This document shows, piece after piece, positions 1 to 8,427 of a stretch of DNA of 51,947 bases. Source of the DNA: Sporolactobacillus nakayamae (GTDB taxonomy: Bacteria > Bacillota > Bacilli > Bacillales > Sporolactobacillaceae); the NCBI RefSeq assembly GCF_900113325.1, contig NZ_FOOY01000027.1:1-51947 (forward strand). Reading direction: 5' to 3'. The translations under genes and the position numbers were made by a program. Under the pieces are notes generated by a model that had not been told where the DNA came from, searched no databases, and saw only the letters and a program-made list of their open reading frames with translations. How positions within the stretch are numbered: position 1 is the first letter of the stretch; every line of letters begins with the position of its first letter.

Positions 1-1
1 G

Positions 2-187
2 ATAAAAATTAACCGTTTCTTTCCGTCTAGCCAGATGTGTTCCACTTGCGGGCACAAGGATGGAACGAAAGCGCTCCACATCCGGGAATGGGACTGCCCG
101 CAGTGTGGGACTCACCACGACCGGGATGTCAATGCAGCGCTCAACATCTTGCATAAAGGGCTAAAAAAGACCTCAATTGAGGGCTGA
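2..187 (+). CDS. tnpB: TnpB (IS200/IS605 OrfB) C-terminal part, cut by window edge
   Basis: About 61 C-terminal residues are visible. They contain two CxxC pairs (CSTC and CPQC), the zinc-binding region of OrfB/TnpB proteins, followed by HDRDVNAALNI, the RuvC-III motif whose aspartate is catalytic. TnpB is an RNA-guided DNA nuclease, the family from which Cas12 arose, encoded by IS200/IS605 and IS1341-type elements. The reading frame is open from base 2 and ends at a TGA, so the visible end is not frameshifted. The N-terminal part lies outside the window, so whether the whole nuclease is intact, and whether a tnpA transposase gene is present, cannot be seen. Confidence 0.9.
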   Translation: MKINRFFPSSQMCSTCGHKDGTKALHIREWDCPQCGTHHDRDVNAALNILHKGLKKTSIEG

Positions 188-339
188 ATAAAAGCTAAGA
201 ACCGTCGGGACGACGGGGTTCGCCTGCTCAAAGAAATAAGCCGCTACCCAATGGTAAGTCGTGTTGGGCAAGCTTATTGTTCGCAGGAACTTTTGATTGA
301 GAAATCAGAAGCCCGCGACTTTAGTCGTGGGAGGTTCAC
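188..339 (+). ncRNA. Probable omega-RNA (reRNA) scaffold and IS right end
   Basis: In this family the guide RNA is transcribed across the 3' end of tnpB into the right end of the element. The region holds compact structure: CCGTC/GACGG near 203-217, the GGGTTCGCCTGCTC stretch common in these elements, and the terminal hairpin. The element appears to stop at GGTTCAC (333-339), because the interrupted host reading frame resumes at 341. The RNA 5' end probably lies inside tnpB and cannot be placed by eye. The role is inferred from family knowledge. Confidence 0.5.
312..331 (+). repeat. Terminal hairpin of the IS200/IS605-type right end
   Basis: CCCGCGAC and GTCGTGGG pair over 8 bp (one G-U pair) around a TTTA loop, followed by AGGTTCAC. 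Such imperfect subterminal hairpins replace terminal inverted repeats in IS200/IS605 elements and are bound by TnpA when it is present. Confidence 0.75.
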
Positions 340-340
340 T

Positions 341-580
341 AAATGCCCATACGGTTGTGAAGATGATGCCATTCATGCCGCTTGCAGCAGCCGATTTGAT
401 AATCTCCTTTCGAAACATGTGGCAAAGTCGCCACATCTCCGGCGTAAAACCAAACAAGGGGACAAGTAAATCAATGGTCATATGATTATGAAAGAGTTTC
501 AAATCAGTGATCTTTGCTAGTTCTTTGCCGACAGTCATTTTTCCTACAGCCTGCGGTCCGAAAAGAAGGATAAAATTCAT
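341..580 (-). pseudogene. P-loop kinase-like protein, 3' part lost to IS insertion
   Basis: The start at 580 follows GGAGG with good spacing; an ATG six bases upstream sits too close to that site. Eighty codons remain. Residues 8-15 (GPQAVGKM) form a Walker A-like loop, and the following segment (HNHMTID, FGFTPEMW) resembles small bacterial AAA/shikimate-kinase-like proteins of roughly 180 residues. The host frame breaks exactly at the IS right end, after residues WAF, and continues a few codons into the element before a stop. It lies 26 bp downstream of the MFS gene on the same strand, so the two were probably cotranscribed. The substrate is unknown. The lost C-terminal half should lie beyond the left side of the element, outside the window. 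Confidence 0.8.
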
Positions 581-606
581 CACCATTCCTCCAACCTTAA
601 TAAATT

Positions 607-1869
607 TTATAGGGTAACATTTTGAACGGTTTGTCGATTGCGTCCGCGCTTCATATGAATCGATTGATAAAAGCAGTAAATACCGGTGCAGCTGAAGAGG
701 ATATAGAGAATCGCCATTCCATAGGAAGGGAGAAACGCGCCGATGATGACACCGAGCGACCCCATTATTTTTGCCCCTTGAAAAACAAGCCCGTAAACAG
801 CCATATATGCGCCACGTACATTTTCCTGAGCCATTGATGCGAGCATGGTTTGGCAGTTCGGCACATACATGAGTTCGCCTAAGGAAGATACAAGGATCAT
901 AAACGCAAGCAACAGCCACTGATTGCTGAATGCGAGTGTTATATAGCCTGAACTATACAGGACAAGACCGACGAAGAGGACATGATTCGGGCGGTAATGC
1001 TTCATCCATTGATTGACGGCCACAGTGAAAACGACAATGAGCAGTGTGTTTTCCACACGCAGCCAGCTGAGCAATTTCAGGCCGTTAACGGATTGGTTCA
1101 GGATTAGTGTGTGAAACTCTTGTGAAAGCCGAATCGCAATATAATTGTTCATCTGAAATTCAAGGGAGAGGATCAGCAGATGAGCGAGACAAAAGACAAG
1201 AAAACGTTGGTCCGATGTTACGGTTTTGTAACTCTTTCCCATATCTCTTAGGAGCTGAACTACGGTTGTTACTTGGTTTTGCATCGTGCTCTGATGATGA
1301 CTTTCGTGCATAAAGAAAGCGAGCAGTGTAAAAACAAAAACCGAAGTCAACGCTAGAATGACAAACAGCATGAATCGATGGCTGTTAAAATATAAACCAC
1401 CGATAATCGTGCCGGCGGCGATTGAAAGATTGACCGACCAATAGTTGACACTGTACATAAATTGCCGATTTTTTTTGGTGCTTACGTCAATAAGCATTGC
1501 TTCTGCAGCCGGATTCATTAAACCGCTGCTGATACTCTGAAGCAGCATCATCGCGAACGTGATTCCCGGTGACAGGATCCAGGGTGAGTTAAACGCAGCC
1601 ATGATAGTAAACGCGGCAATTTGAATCACTTGTGCTAGGATCATGACATGCTTCCTTCCGAGTCGATCGGAAATGTAGCCACCAAAAAAGCTTGTGATCA
1701 ATGAAGCGATGACATTGAGCAGTAAAAGAAAACCGGCCATGGCTGTACCGAATTCCTTCGCAAAGTAGATCGCCATAAACGGGAAAACCATATTTCCGAC
1801 GAATCGCGAAATGAAAGAGGTCAGAAGTCTAATTCTAATATTGGGATGCAGTTCCATGAATGTGTTCAT
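607..1869 (-). CDS. MFS transporter (DHA1-type efflux)
   Basis: About 420 residues with some 12 hydrophobic segments. Residues around GGYISDRLGRKHVM match MFS motif A between helices 2 and 3, typical of proton-driven drug or sugar exporters. I prefer the ATG at 1869 because AGGAG lies 9 bases upstream; the ATG at 1878 directly abuts that site. It is divergent from an SgrR-like regulator, an arrangement that recalls E. coli sgrR and the sugar exporter gene setA. The substrate cannot be read from sequence. Confidence 0.85.
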   Translation of the reverse strand: MNTFMELHPNIRIRLLTSFISRFVGNMVFPFMAIYFAKEFGTAMAGFLLLLNVIASLITSFFGGYISDRLGRKHVMILAQVIQIAAFTIMAAFNSPWILSPGITFAMMLLQSISSGLMNPAAEAMLIDVSTKKNRQFMYSVNYWSVNLSIAAGTIIGGLYFNSHRFMLFVILALTSVFVFTLLAFFMHESHHQSTMQNQVTTVVQLLRDMGKSYKTVTSDQRFLVFCLAHLLILSLEFQMNNYIAIRLSQEFHTLILNQSVNGLKLLSWLRVENTLLIVVFTVAVNQWMKHYRPNHVLFVGLVLYSSGYITLAFSNQWLLLAFMILVSSLGELMYVPNCQTMLASMAQENVRGAYMAVYGLVFQGAKIMGSLGVIIGAFLPSYGMAILYILFSCTGIYCFYQSIHMKRGRNRQTVQNVTL

Positions 1870-2018
1870 CTCGTTCATCTCCTAGTGATTGTGAAGCTGT
1901 ATGACTATTGTTCTATAAAATAAATCGTGAAAAAAGTGTAGACTAGAATAATTAATTTCCCCTTTTTTGTGAACCAAGTCGAGTACAATAGAGCTAGGGA
2001 ATGAAAGAGGGTGATCGA

Positions 2019-3794
2019 GTGAATGCGATTGATTATTATACAGAGCTGTACTTAGCTAAAGTTCACGGATTTCAAAAACAAGTGGAGACAAGTATCAGTG
2101 AATGTGCAGCTGTCTTTTTCTGCTCGGAACGCAACGCAAAGCTGGTCATTCACAAAATGGAAGATCTGAATTGGATTCGTTGGACGAGCGGATTAGGGCG
2201 TGGAAATAAATCACAGATTTTATTTCTAAAGGAGCTCGATCTGTTTGTTGATGAGCAGATCAGCACGCTTGTTCAAACGCAACAATTAGATAAAGCGCTT
2301 AAATTCATTCAATCACACACATTACCAGAATCCTTGGCGGATCATTGCTACAAAAGGATAACACAGGAATTTGGGTATCAAACGGAAAAAAAAGAAAAGC
2401 ATGAACGCGACATTCTTCGTATTCCGAAGAGGAGGCAGTTAGCGACTCTGGACCCCGCTTTTGCCGCGATCACCAGTGAATCTCATATTGCCCGGCAGCT
2501 ATTTGATTGTTTAGTAAACTATAATCTAGAGTCGAATACGTTTGTGCCTCATCTCGCTCATTCTTGGGAGGCGTCATCAGATCGAAAGAGGTGGACGTTC
2601 TATCTGCGAAAGGGAGTTACCTTTCATCATGGCAAAGAATTGTCTTCTAAAGACGTTTTATTCACCATTAGGCGTATCTGCAATCCGGCGAATCAAGTGC
2701 CGTGCCGATGGTATTTCCGATCAATGAGCCACGTTTCAGCAGTTCATCCTTATGTGTTCACGATAGCTTTTACCGAACCGACACCGGCTTTGCTCTTTTT
2801 TAGTTCATTAAATCTTGCCATTCTTTCTGCAGATGTTGGGTTTGATCCTAAGCATATCATTGGAACAGGTCCTTTTAAAATCGTAAAATACACGAGTCAG
2901 CAGCTTGTTCTTGATCGTTTTGCCGATTACTTCAGCGTGCGTGCATTGTTGAATCGGGTTGAACTCTATTATGCGCCTGATCTGATCAGCTCGCAGAAAA
3001 TTTATGATGTCCCCAATACGCAGCGACAATCGGCCATTCATGAGGAAGTTCATGAGGATATTGGCAGCAATTATATTATGTTCAATTTTAAAAAAGGAGG
3101 ACCGCAACAGGATTACTGGTTTAGAAAGACAATCGATCTGCTTATTGATCGTCAAGCGATGATTCGTGTACTAGGCGGCAACCGCACCCGAATCGCGACT
3201 AGTTTTCTTGAAATGGAGTCAGGAGAATCACTGCACCCAACTGTTACAGATGATCAAGTAAAGCAATGTCTTTCTCGCAGTCATTATGATGGGGAGATGC
3301 TTAAATTCTACTATTTTGACCACCATCCAGTGAAAATAGATGCGCGGTGGATTCAGGCACGTGCAGCTCAAAGCGGAATTATTTTTGAACTCTATCCATT
3401 GTCGATGACCGATTTCTATAGTGAGCAGCTTATTCAGAATGCGGATCTGGTACTCGGTGGAGAGGTGCTGGAAGAAAATATCGAACTTGGTATCGCCCAC
3501 TTGTTTCGGGATGAGAGCAGTTTAATTCGACGAATGATCAATAACGAACAAGCGTATCGGATTGACCTTTTTATTGATCAATTTCTTCAAATAAGCAATC
3601 AAGCGGAAAAGTACAGAGTCTTTCATCAGCTGGAAGACTATTTAAAGGATGAAAAACTGCTCATCTTTATGTATCATAACCGCCGAGAAATTACGTTTCA
3701 TTCGGCTCTGGAAGGTATTAAGCTTAATGCGTTCGGTTGGGCTGATTTCAGTAAATTATGGATTAAACCTGACATAGTGCAGGAACATGACTGA
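2019..3794 (+). CDS. SgrR-like regulator: DNA-binding N-terminus plus solute-binding domain
   Basis: About 591 residues. The N-terminal 110 or so resemble the SgrR_N winged-helix region (ISECAAVFFCSERNAKLVIHK). From about residue 130 onward it matches the family 5 extracellular solute-binding fold used by oligopeptide/nickel binding proteins (FDCLVNYNLES, WTFYLRKGVTFHHGKELSSKDV, GTGPFKI). No signal peptide is present, so it acts in the cytoplasm as a ligand-sensing transcription factor. The GTG at 2019 is chosen because GAGGGTG lies 6-7 bases upstream; the ATG at 2001 lacks a spaced site. The divergent MFS gene is the likely target (inference). B. subtilis homologs such as YbaE are uncharacterised. 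Confidence 0.85.
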   Translation: MNAIDYYTELYLAKVHGFQKQVETSISECAAVFFCSERNAKLVIHKMEDLNWIRWTSGLGRGNKSQILFLKELDLFVDEQISTLVQTQQLDKALKFIQSHTLPESLADHCYKRITQEFGYQTEKKEKHERDILRIPKRRQLATLDPAFAAITSESHIARQLFDCLVNYNLESNTFVPHLAHSWEASSDRKRWTFYLRKGVTFHHGKELSSKDVLFTIRRICNPANQVPCRWYFRSMSHVSAVHPYVFTIAFTEPTPALLFFSSLNLAILSADVGFDPKHIIGTGPFKIVKYTSQQLVLDRFADYFSVRALLNRVELYYAPDLISSQKIYDVPNTQRQSAIHEEVHEDIGSNYIMFNFKKGGPQQDYWFRKTIDLLIDRQAMIRVLGGNRTRIATSFLEMESGESLHPTVTDDQVKQCLSRSHYDGEMLKFYYFDHHPVKIDARWIQARAAQSGIIFELYPLSMTDFYSEQLIQNADLVLGGEVLEENIELGIAHLFRDESSLIRRMINNEQAYRIDLFIDQFLQISNQAEKYRVFHQLEDYLKDEKLLIFMYHNRREITFHSALEGIKLNAFGWADFSKLWIKPDIVQEHD

Positions 3795-3808
3795 TTAAGG
3801 AGAATAAA

Positions 3809-4591
3809 ATGAAATTTATCTCATGGAATGTCAACGGATTTCGAGCACTACAACGAAAGATGGATGTGTTCGCATGGCTGCAGGAAACTGGAGCCGATGC
3901 GTTCTGTATTCAGGAAACGAAACTGCATCAGGATCAGGTTCAGTTTGATACGCCCGGGTATTTTCAATATTGGAATGATGCAGTTCGCAAAGGCTATTCT
4001 GGCACAGCGATCGTTACAAAAAATGAACCTTTGAATGTAACCTATGGGATGGGCATTGAAGAACATGATCAAGAAGGACGCTTAATAACGCTTGAATACG
4101 AGAACTATTTCCTAATCACTGTCTACACACCTAATGCGAAGCGTGATCTGACGAGACTGGGATACCGGCTTGAGTGGGGTGCTGCATTCACCAAGTACAT
4201 AAAGGGTTTGGATCAAATCAAACCGGTCATTTTTTGCGGGGATCTGAATGTCGCACATCAGGAGATTGATTTGACGTATCCTAAAAATAACAACGGCAAC
4301 TCCGGATTTACTCAGCAAGAACGCGATGATTTTACTACTTTGCTAGACAATGGCTTTGTTGATAGTTATCGCTCGCTTTACCCGGAACAGACAGGTGCCT
4401 ATTCATGGTGGTCGTTTCAATTCAATGCCAGACAGAGAAATATTGGATGGCGAATTGATTATTTCGTTACCTCTGAGCGGTTGAAAAGAAAAATTGTTGA
4501 CGCAAGAATTCTTCGAGATGTCATCGGTTCGGATCATTGCCCGGTCGAACTCGAACTGAGTGAATACTATGGAAGACATGCGGGAAGATGA
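3809..4591 (+). CDS. exoA: Exodeoxyribonuclease III / AP endonuclease
   Basis: 260 residues, close to the 252 of B. subtilis ExoA. The family signatures are in order: ISWNVNGFRA at the N-terminus, QETKL (metal-binding glutamate), CGDLNVAH (catalytic Asp and Asn), WRIDYF and GSDHCPVEL (catalytic His-Asp). The enzyme cuts DNA 5' of abasic sites and has 3'-5' exonuclease activity in base excision repair. AAGGAG precedes the ATG. It starts 14 bases after the SgrR-like gene and may share its transcript. Confidence 0.95.
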   Translation: MKFISWNVNGFRALQRKMDVFAWLQETGADAFCIQETKLHQDQVQFDTPGYFQYWNDAVRKGYSGTAIVTKNEPLNVTYGMGIEEHDQEGRLITLEYENYFLITVYTPNAKRDLTRLGYRLEWGAAFTKYIKGLDQIKPVIFCGDLNVAHQEIDLTYPKNNNGNSGFTQQERDDFTTLLDNGFVDSYRSLYPEQTGAYSWWSFQFNARQRNIGWRIDYFVTSERLKRKIVDARILRDVIGSDHCPVELELSEYYGRHAGR

Positions 4592-4666
4592 AACTTAGTA
4601 AGTTTTGTGGAGCGGCTTTCTTTATTCGGGAGAGAAAAAAACGTAACAATGGAAGGACTGTTATTC

Positions 4667-5797
4667 ATGAGTACTTTTGAACCTCTATTTCAATCACTAG
4701 AATTACCCAATGGCGTGCGTTTAGCCAATCGGTTGGCGATTGCTCCAATGACTACCTGGTCAGGAAATGTCAACGGCACAGTATCTGATCAAGAAATTGC
4801 TAATTACGAGCGGCGTGCGCGACTTTCCAGTCTTTTCATTTCTGCATGTATTGCGGTATCTCCAACAGGAGTCACCTTTGATCGGCAGTTCATCGCCTTT
4901 GATGATGCTGTACTGCCGAGATTGAAAAAAATGGCGAAAGCAATGAAATCTGGAGGAGCTAAAGCGATTCTCCAAATTCACCATGGAGGAAGCGAAGCAA
5001 AAAAAGAATGGACGCTCTTCGGACAAACGTTAAGCGCGAGTGCTGTACCTTCCTACTCGGATCCGAATCAAGTACCTAAATCAATGACTGAAGAACAGAT
5101 CGAAACAGTCATCAAAGAATACGGGATCGCCGCGCGGCAAGCCATTCGAGCGGGATTTGACGGCGTTGAAATTCATGGAGCCAATCATTATTTAATTCAG
5201 CAATTTGTTTCCGCTCACTTTAATAAGAGGACGGATGCATGGGGCGGCAGCCTTGAGAAGCGGCTGCGCTTTCCCATTGCGATTCTTGATGAGGTGCGCT
5301 CTATCGCACAGAAATATGCAGATGATTCGTTCATTATCGGTTACCGATTTTCTCCTGAAGAGATGTTTCATGATAAAGGCTATGATTTGCAGGATACCTT
5401 GAAGCTAGTGGACAGTTTAATCGAACATGGTGTCCATTACCTACATGTTTCTCAAGGTGACATCAGTTCCTTGCCTCACGGACATCAATCAGATGACCAA
5501 ACAATTGTCCATCAGCTATCCACACATATACACGGCAGAGTTGCATTGATTGCCGTTGGCGGAATTCATTTTCCTGATCAAGCCGTTTCCGGATTAGGCG
5601 ATGGAGCCGATCTGATCGCACTTGGTCGTGAGGCGATTATTGATCCCGATTGGACGGAAAAGGTTCGCACAGGTAAGATTGACCAAATCAAAAGCGCGCT
5701 TGATCTAAGCGCGCAGCGTGAACTCGTTGTTCCGGATCGATTATGGTCGATCATAACCACGCGAAGCGGCTGGTTTCCAATTGAAATAAATGAATAA
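4667..5797 (+). CDS. NADH-dependent flavin oxidoreductase, old yellow enzyme family
   Basis: 376 residues from the ATG at 4667, which has GGAAGGA 9 bases upstream; the frame is open back to 4607 without a ribosome site. TIM-barrel OYE features include NRLAIAPMTTW near the FMN site, the substrate-binding segment HGANHYLIQQFVSAHFNKRTDAWGG (split here as HGANHYLIQQF and NKRTDAWGG), and the C-terminal phosphate-binding DLIALGREAI. It resembles B. subtilis YqiG, which there sits immediately after spo0A; here the gene lies about 40 kb upstream of spo0A. The family reduces activated alkenes; the physiological substrate is unknown. Confidence 0.9.
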   Translation: MSTFEPLFQSLELPNGVRLANRLAIAPMTTWSGNVNGTVSDQEIANYERRARLSSLFISACIAVSPTGVTFDRQFIAFDDAVLPRLKKMAKAMKSGGAKAILQIHHGGSEAKKEWTLFGQTLSASAVPSYSDPNQVPKSMTEEQIETVIKEYGIAARQAIRAGFDGVEIHGANHYLIQQFVSAHFNKRTDAWGGSLEKRLRFPIAILDEVRSIAQKYADDSFIIGYRFSPEEMFHDKGYDLQDTLKLVDSLIEHGVHYLHVSQGDISSLPHGHQSDDQTIVHQLSTHIHGRVALIAVGGIHFPDQAVSGLGDGADLIALGREAIIDPDWTEKVRTGKIDQIKSALDLSAQRELVVPDRLWSIITTRSGWFPIEINE

Positions 5798-5833
5798 AAA
5801 AAACAGGAGCGGATGACTCATTCGCTCCTGTTT
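5794..5833. terminator. Bidirectional intrinsic terminator
   Basis: AAACAGGAGCG (5801-5811) pairs with CGCTCCTGTTT (5823-5833). An A-run precedes the stem and becomes a U-tract on the minus strand, so it terminates the convergent dehydrogenase gene and can serve the oxidoreductase gene as well. Confidence 0.85.
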
Positions 5834-5835
5834 GC

Positions 5836-6945
5836 TCATTTAATCGCATTCTGATTTGCCCATTCTTCCAATTCAATGATCGCATGATAAACTGTATCAA
5901 CGGTACACTTCATTGGATGCATATGAATGAGGGATGTTGGTTTTAGTACAGCTACGGCAATTTCTCGAATCTCATCGTTGGTCAAATCACCTAAAGAGAG
6001 ATCTCCGAGAGTAACGGGGAGATTGAGTGCTCTATAGAATGGAAGCAGACGTTTCATTTCCTCGTATTTTTTTTCAATCACGAGTTCAACCATAACGCCA
6101 TACGAAACCTTGATGCCATGAAGCAAATGATGGGTTTCCTGCCTGATTGTCAACGCGTCATGCACCGCGTGAGCAGCCGTCGCGCGTCCGTATTCATCAC
6201 CAAATCCCGCAACAAGACCGCTAGCCATAATATTGGTCTCCATAACCTGAGTCCAATCGTCGGTGAGTCTGCCGTCTTTCATATCTTGAATGGCTTTCTC
6301 TGCATGTTTGAGTGGGATTTCAAGGCATTGCCGCGCAGCTTCACGTGAGAAGAAAAGAGCTAGACTTTTACGATCTGCTTGTTGCAAGAGCAGGTCGGAT
6401 TCATACCACTTGGCGATCGTGTCTGCTACGCCGGCAACGAAATAGTCGATTGGCGAGTCTAAAATCACACGTGGGTCAACGAGGACGAGGCTCGTTTGCG
6501 TTGGATAAATCTCGTGACCGATGCATTCCCCGTCCTCTTTGTACAATACAGACAGGCAGGACCATGCGGCACAATTACTTGCCATCGTTGGAAGAAGAAT
6601 AATGGGAACAGCTCCGGCTTTATAACCGGCTGCTTTTGCGGTATCTAATACTTTTCCACCGCCAAGTCCAATGATCGCGTCAAGCTTCTCGTTTTTTATC
6701 AAGTCAATCATTCGCTGAATTTCATTCTTTGAACATTCACCATTAAAAACAACATCAACAACCTTAATCCCCTGTTTTGAAAGGTCTGGCAGATAGGCAG
6801 CCGCCTTCGCCATTGATTTTGTACCATGAAGAAAAAGAACACGGTTAATGAAACGGGATTTGAGCGCGGAAACAAGCCGATCATACGCACCAACTTCTGA
6901 AATATATTCTTGTGGAGCGATTCTTGATACTAATTGAAGTGCCAT
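5836..6945 (-). CDS. Iron-containing alcohol dehydrogenase family (GldA/HcxA-like)
   Basis: 369 residues. The N-terminal Rossmann-like part carries GLGGGKVLDTAKA (NAD binding). Metal ligands of the glycerol-dehydrogenase branch are visible: Asp in VADTIAKW and histidines in AHAVHDAL and HHLLHGIKV. E. coli HcxA, a hydroxycarboxylate dehydrogenase, is one plausible relative; glycerol dehydrogenase is another. The start at 6945 has AAGGAG 9 bases upstream; an ATG at 6951 is closer to it. The gene is divergent from a D-2-hydroxyacid dehydrogenase, which supports a role with 2-hydroxy or 2-oxo acids (inference). Confidence 0.85.
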   Translation of the reverse strand: MALQLVSRIAPQEYISEVGAYDRLVSALKSRFINRVLFLHGTKSMAKAAAYLPDLSKQGIKVVDVVFNGECSKNEIQRMIDLIKNEKLDAIIGLGGGKVLDTAKAAGYKAGAVPIILLPTMASNCAAWSCLSVLYKEDGECIGHEIYPTQTSLVLVDPRVILDSPIDYFVAGVADTIAKWYESDLLLQQADRKSLALFFSREAARQCLEIPLKHAEKAIQDMKDGRLTDDWTQVMETNIMASGLVAGFGDEYGRATAAHAVHDALTIRQETHHLLHGIKVSYGVMVELVIEKKYEEMKRLLPFYRALNLPVTLGDLSLGDLTNDEIREIAVAVLKPTSLIHMHPMKCTVDTVYHAIIELEEWANQNAIK

Positions 6946-7096
6946 TTGCATTCTCTCCTTAATACGTACCTTTTCCTAAGCAGCTAATTATATAAGCGAT
7001 CAAGTCGTGAATTATATATTAGTCGTTTTTTGCTTATTCTGTCAATGAAAACAAACTGAAAACTCTAGTAAAATTCACAAATTAATTATGCAAAAA

Positions 7097-7110
7097 TAGT
7101 ATCGTTTTCA
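7097..7110 (-). promoter_or_regulatory. Candidate catabolite response element (cre)
   Basis: Read on the minus strand, TGAAAACGATACTA matches 12 of 14 positions of the cre consensus TGWAANCGNTNWCA bound by CcpA. A weaker copy lies at 7144-7157. Both fall in the divergent intergenic region of two dehydrogenase genes. Match by eye only. Confidence 0.4.
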
Positions 7111-7204
7111 TTCAATTGCTGATCGAGCCTTTAAATGGCTAACGATTTTCGTTTTCACTATACTTAGAGGTGAATGATTAAGATAGAAAGACGGGTGATT
7201 GCAG

Positions 7205-8167
7205 TTGAAGAAGATTGTTTTTGGTTTTGATGACGAGTTTTATTTGCCGCAAGCTGAATTAAAGCAGCTGAAAGAGAACTATATGAACCAGTTTCAATTT
7301 GTTGAGCTAATGAATGACACCATTCCGGAAGGCGTGTCGATTGAGGATGCAGTGGCGTTCATTGGCGGACCATCAAGTGAATTGCTTCAAAAGATGCCGC
7401 ATTTGCGCTGGCTGCAGCTCCCAAGCGCAGGAGCTAATCATTTTGCGCGACATCCTGACTTGGCGAATGATGTGATTCTCACAAATTCAAGCGGTGTTTT
7501 TGGTGTATTAGGTGCAGAGCACACCATAGCGATGGTTCTTGCTTTGACAAGAGAATTGCCACTATACGTACGACAAACGGAACGCCATCTCTGGAAATTA
7601 AGCGATCATTGCTTGCAAATTGACGGATCAACAGTCGCAATTATTGGTTATGGTGACATTGGCTCAGAAATCGCGCATCGTTTAAAAGCGTTCGGTGCAC
7701 GGATACTTGCAGTAAAAAGAACGGCAGGTAAGGTACCGAAGGACGCGGACGCCGTTTTCGATTTGAGCAAGTTTACAGATGTATTGAATGCGTCGGATTT
7801 TGTTATTAATGTACTTCCCTTAACAAAGGAAACGGAACAATTGTTTAATGCAGCGCACTTTAATTCCATGAAAAAAGGCACTATTTTTATTAATGTCGGA
7901 CGTGGTGGCACAGTAGATGAGAACGCTTTGATTGAAGCCGTGGAATCGGGCAGAGTCGGAGGAGCTGCACTTGATGTTACAGCTCAAGAACCGCTTCCGA
8001 AAGAAAGTCGTCTATGGGAACTTCCCAATGTTTTGATCACCTCGCATTCTTTAGGGGCCGGGCCAGGAAAATATAAAAAAAGAACAGACTTGATCAGAAG
8101 AAACCTAAAAAAATTTAGCAACGGACAACAGTTGGAAAATAGTGTAGATCGCAGTATTGGCTATTAA
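7205..8167 (+). CDS. D-2-hydroxyacid dehydrogenase (NAD-dependent)
   Basis: 320 residues. VAIIGYGDIGSEIA is the Rossmann GxGxxG fingerprint. The catalytic triad of the family is in place: Arg in INVGRGG, Glu in AQEPLPKES and His in LITSHSLGAGP. Members reduce 2-oxo acids to D-2-hydroxy acids or oxidise phosphoglycerate; the length and the absence of a regulatory domain argue against SerA. I choose the TTG at 7205, 6 bases after GGGTGA; a TTG at 7199 in the same frame overlaps that site. Confidence 0.88.
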   Translation: MKKIVFGFDDEFYLPQAELKQLKENYMNQFQFVELMNDTIPEGVSIEDAVAFIGGPSSELLQKMPHLRWLQLPSAGANHFARHPDLANDVILTNSSGVFGVLGAEHTIAMVLALTRELPLYVRQTERHLWKLSDHCLQIDGSTVAIIGYGDIGSEIAHRLKAFGARILAVKRTAGKVPKDADAVFDLSKFTDVLNASDFVINVLPLTKETEQLFNAAHFNSMKKGTIFINVGRGGTVDENALIEAVESGRVGGAALDVTAQEPLPKESRLWELPNVLITSHSLGAGPGKYKKRTDLIRRNLKKFSNGQQLENSVDRSIGY

Positions 8168-8209
8168 TGATCGGCAGCTCTACTAATTAATCGAAGAAGC
8201 ATCGTAAAG

Positions 8210-8234
8210 TCTCCGCTTAGGCGGGGATTTTTTT
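8210..8234 (+). terminator. Intrinsic terminator after the hydroxyacid dehydrogenase
   Basis: TCTCCGC and GCGGGGA form a 7-bp stem (one G-U) with a TTAG loop, followed by seven T. Confidence 0.85.
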
Positions 8235-8322
8235 ATGCGTTACTTTAGACCTATTAATCTAGTAAATATTTCAACCGAAACGAATATGTAACCTAATTTT
8301 GTCGGAAAAACATGAACTGTGT

Positions 8323-8331
8323 TGGTATAAT
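8323..8331 (+). promoter_or_regulatory. Extended -10 promoter for the M23 peptidase gene
   Basis: TGGTATAAT is a perfect -10 hexamer with the TGn extension. No good -35 lies 17 bp upstream, as is common for extended -10 promoters. The leader to the TTG start would be about 90 nt. Confidence 0.55.
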
Positions 8332-8427
8332 AGGGATAGTGTTGAATCTCGAAAGATTTATAGATATGTGTAACCTGAATTTATAATCGGTATATGCTTG
8401 CTGAGCATGGATAAGGAGTCCGGTAGA

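Noticed and set aside
305-919. Long minus-strand frame of 204 codons
   Set aside because: Only its last part (from 580) is a gene; the upstream half overlaps the MFS gene and the last codons lie in the IS end.
1879-2018. Promoters between the MFS and SgrR-like genes
   Set aside because: A TACAAT is seen at 1984-1989, but no -35 at normal spacing, and the minus strand has none that is convincing.
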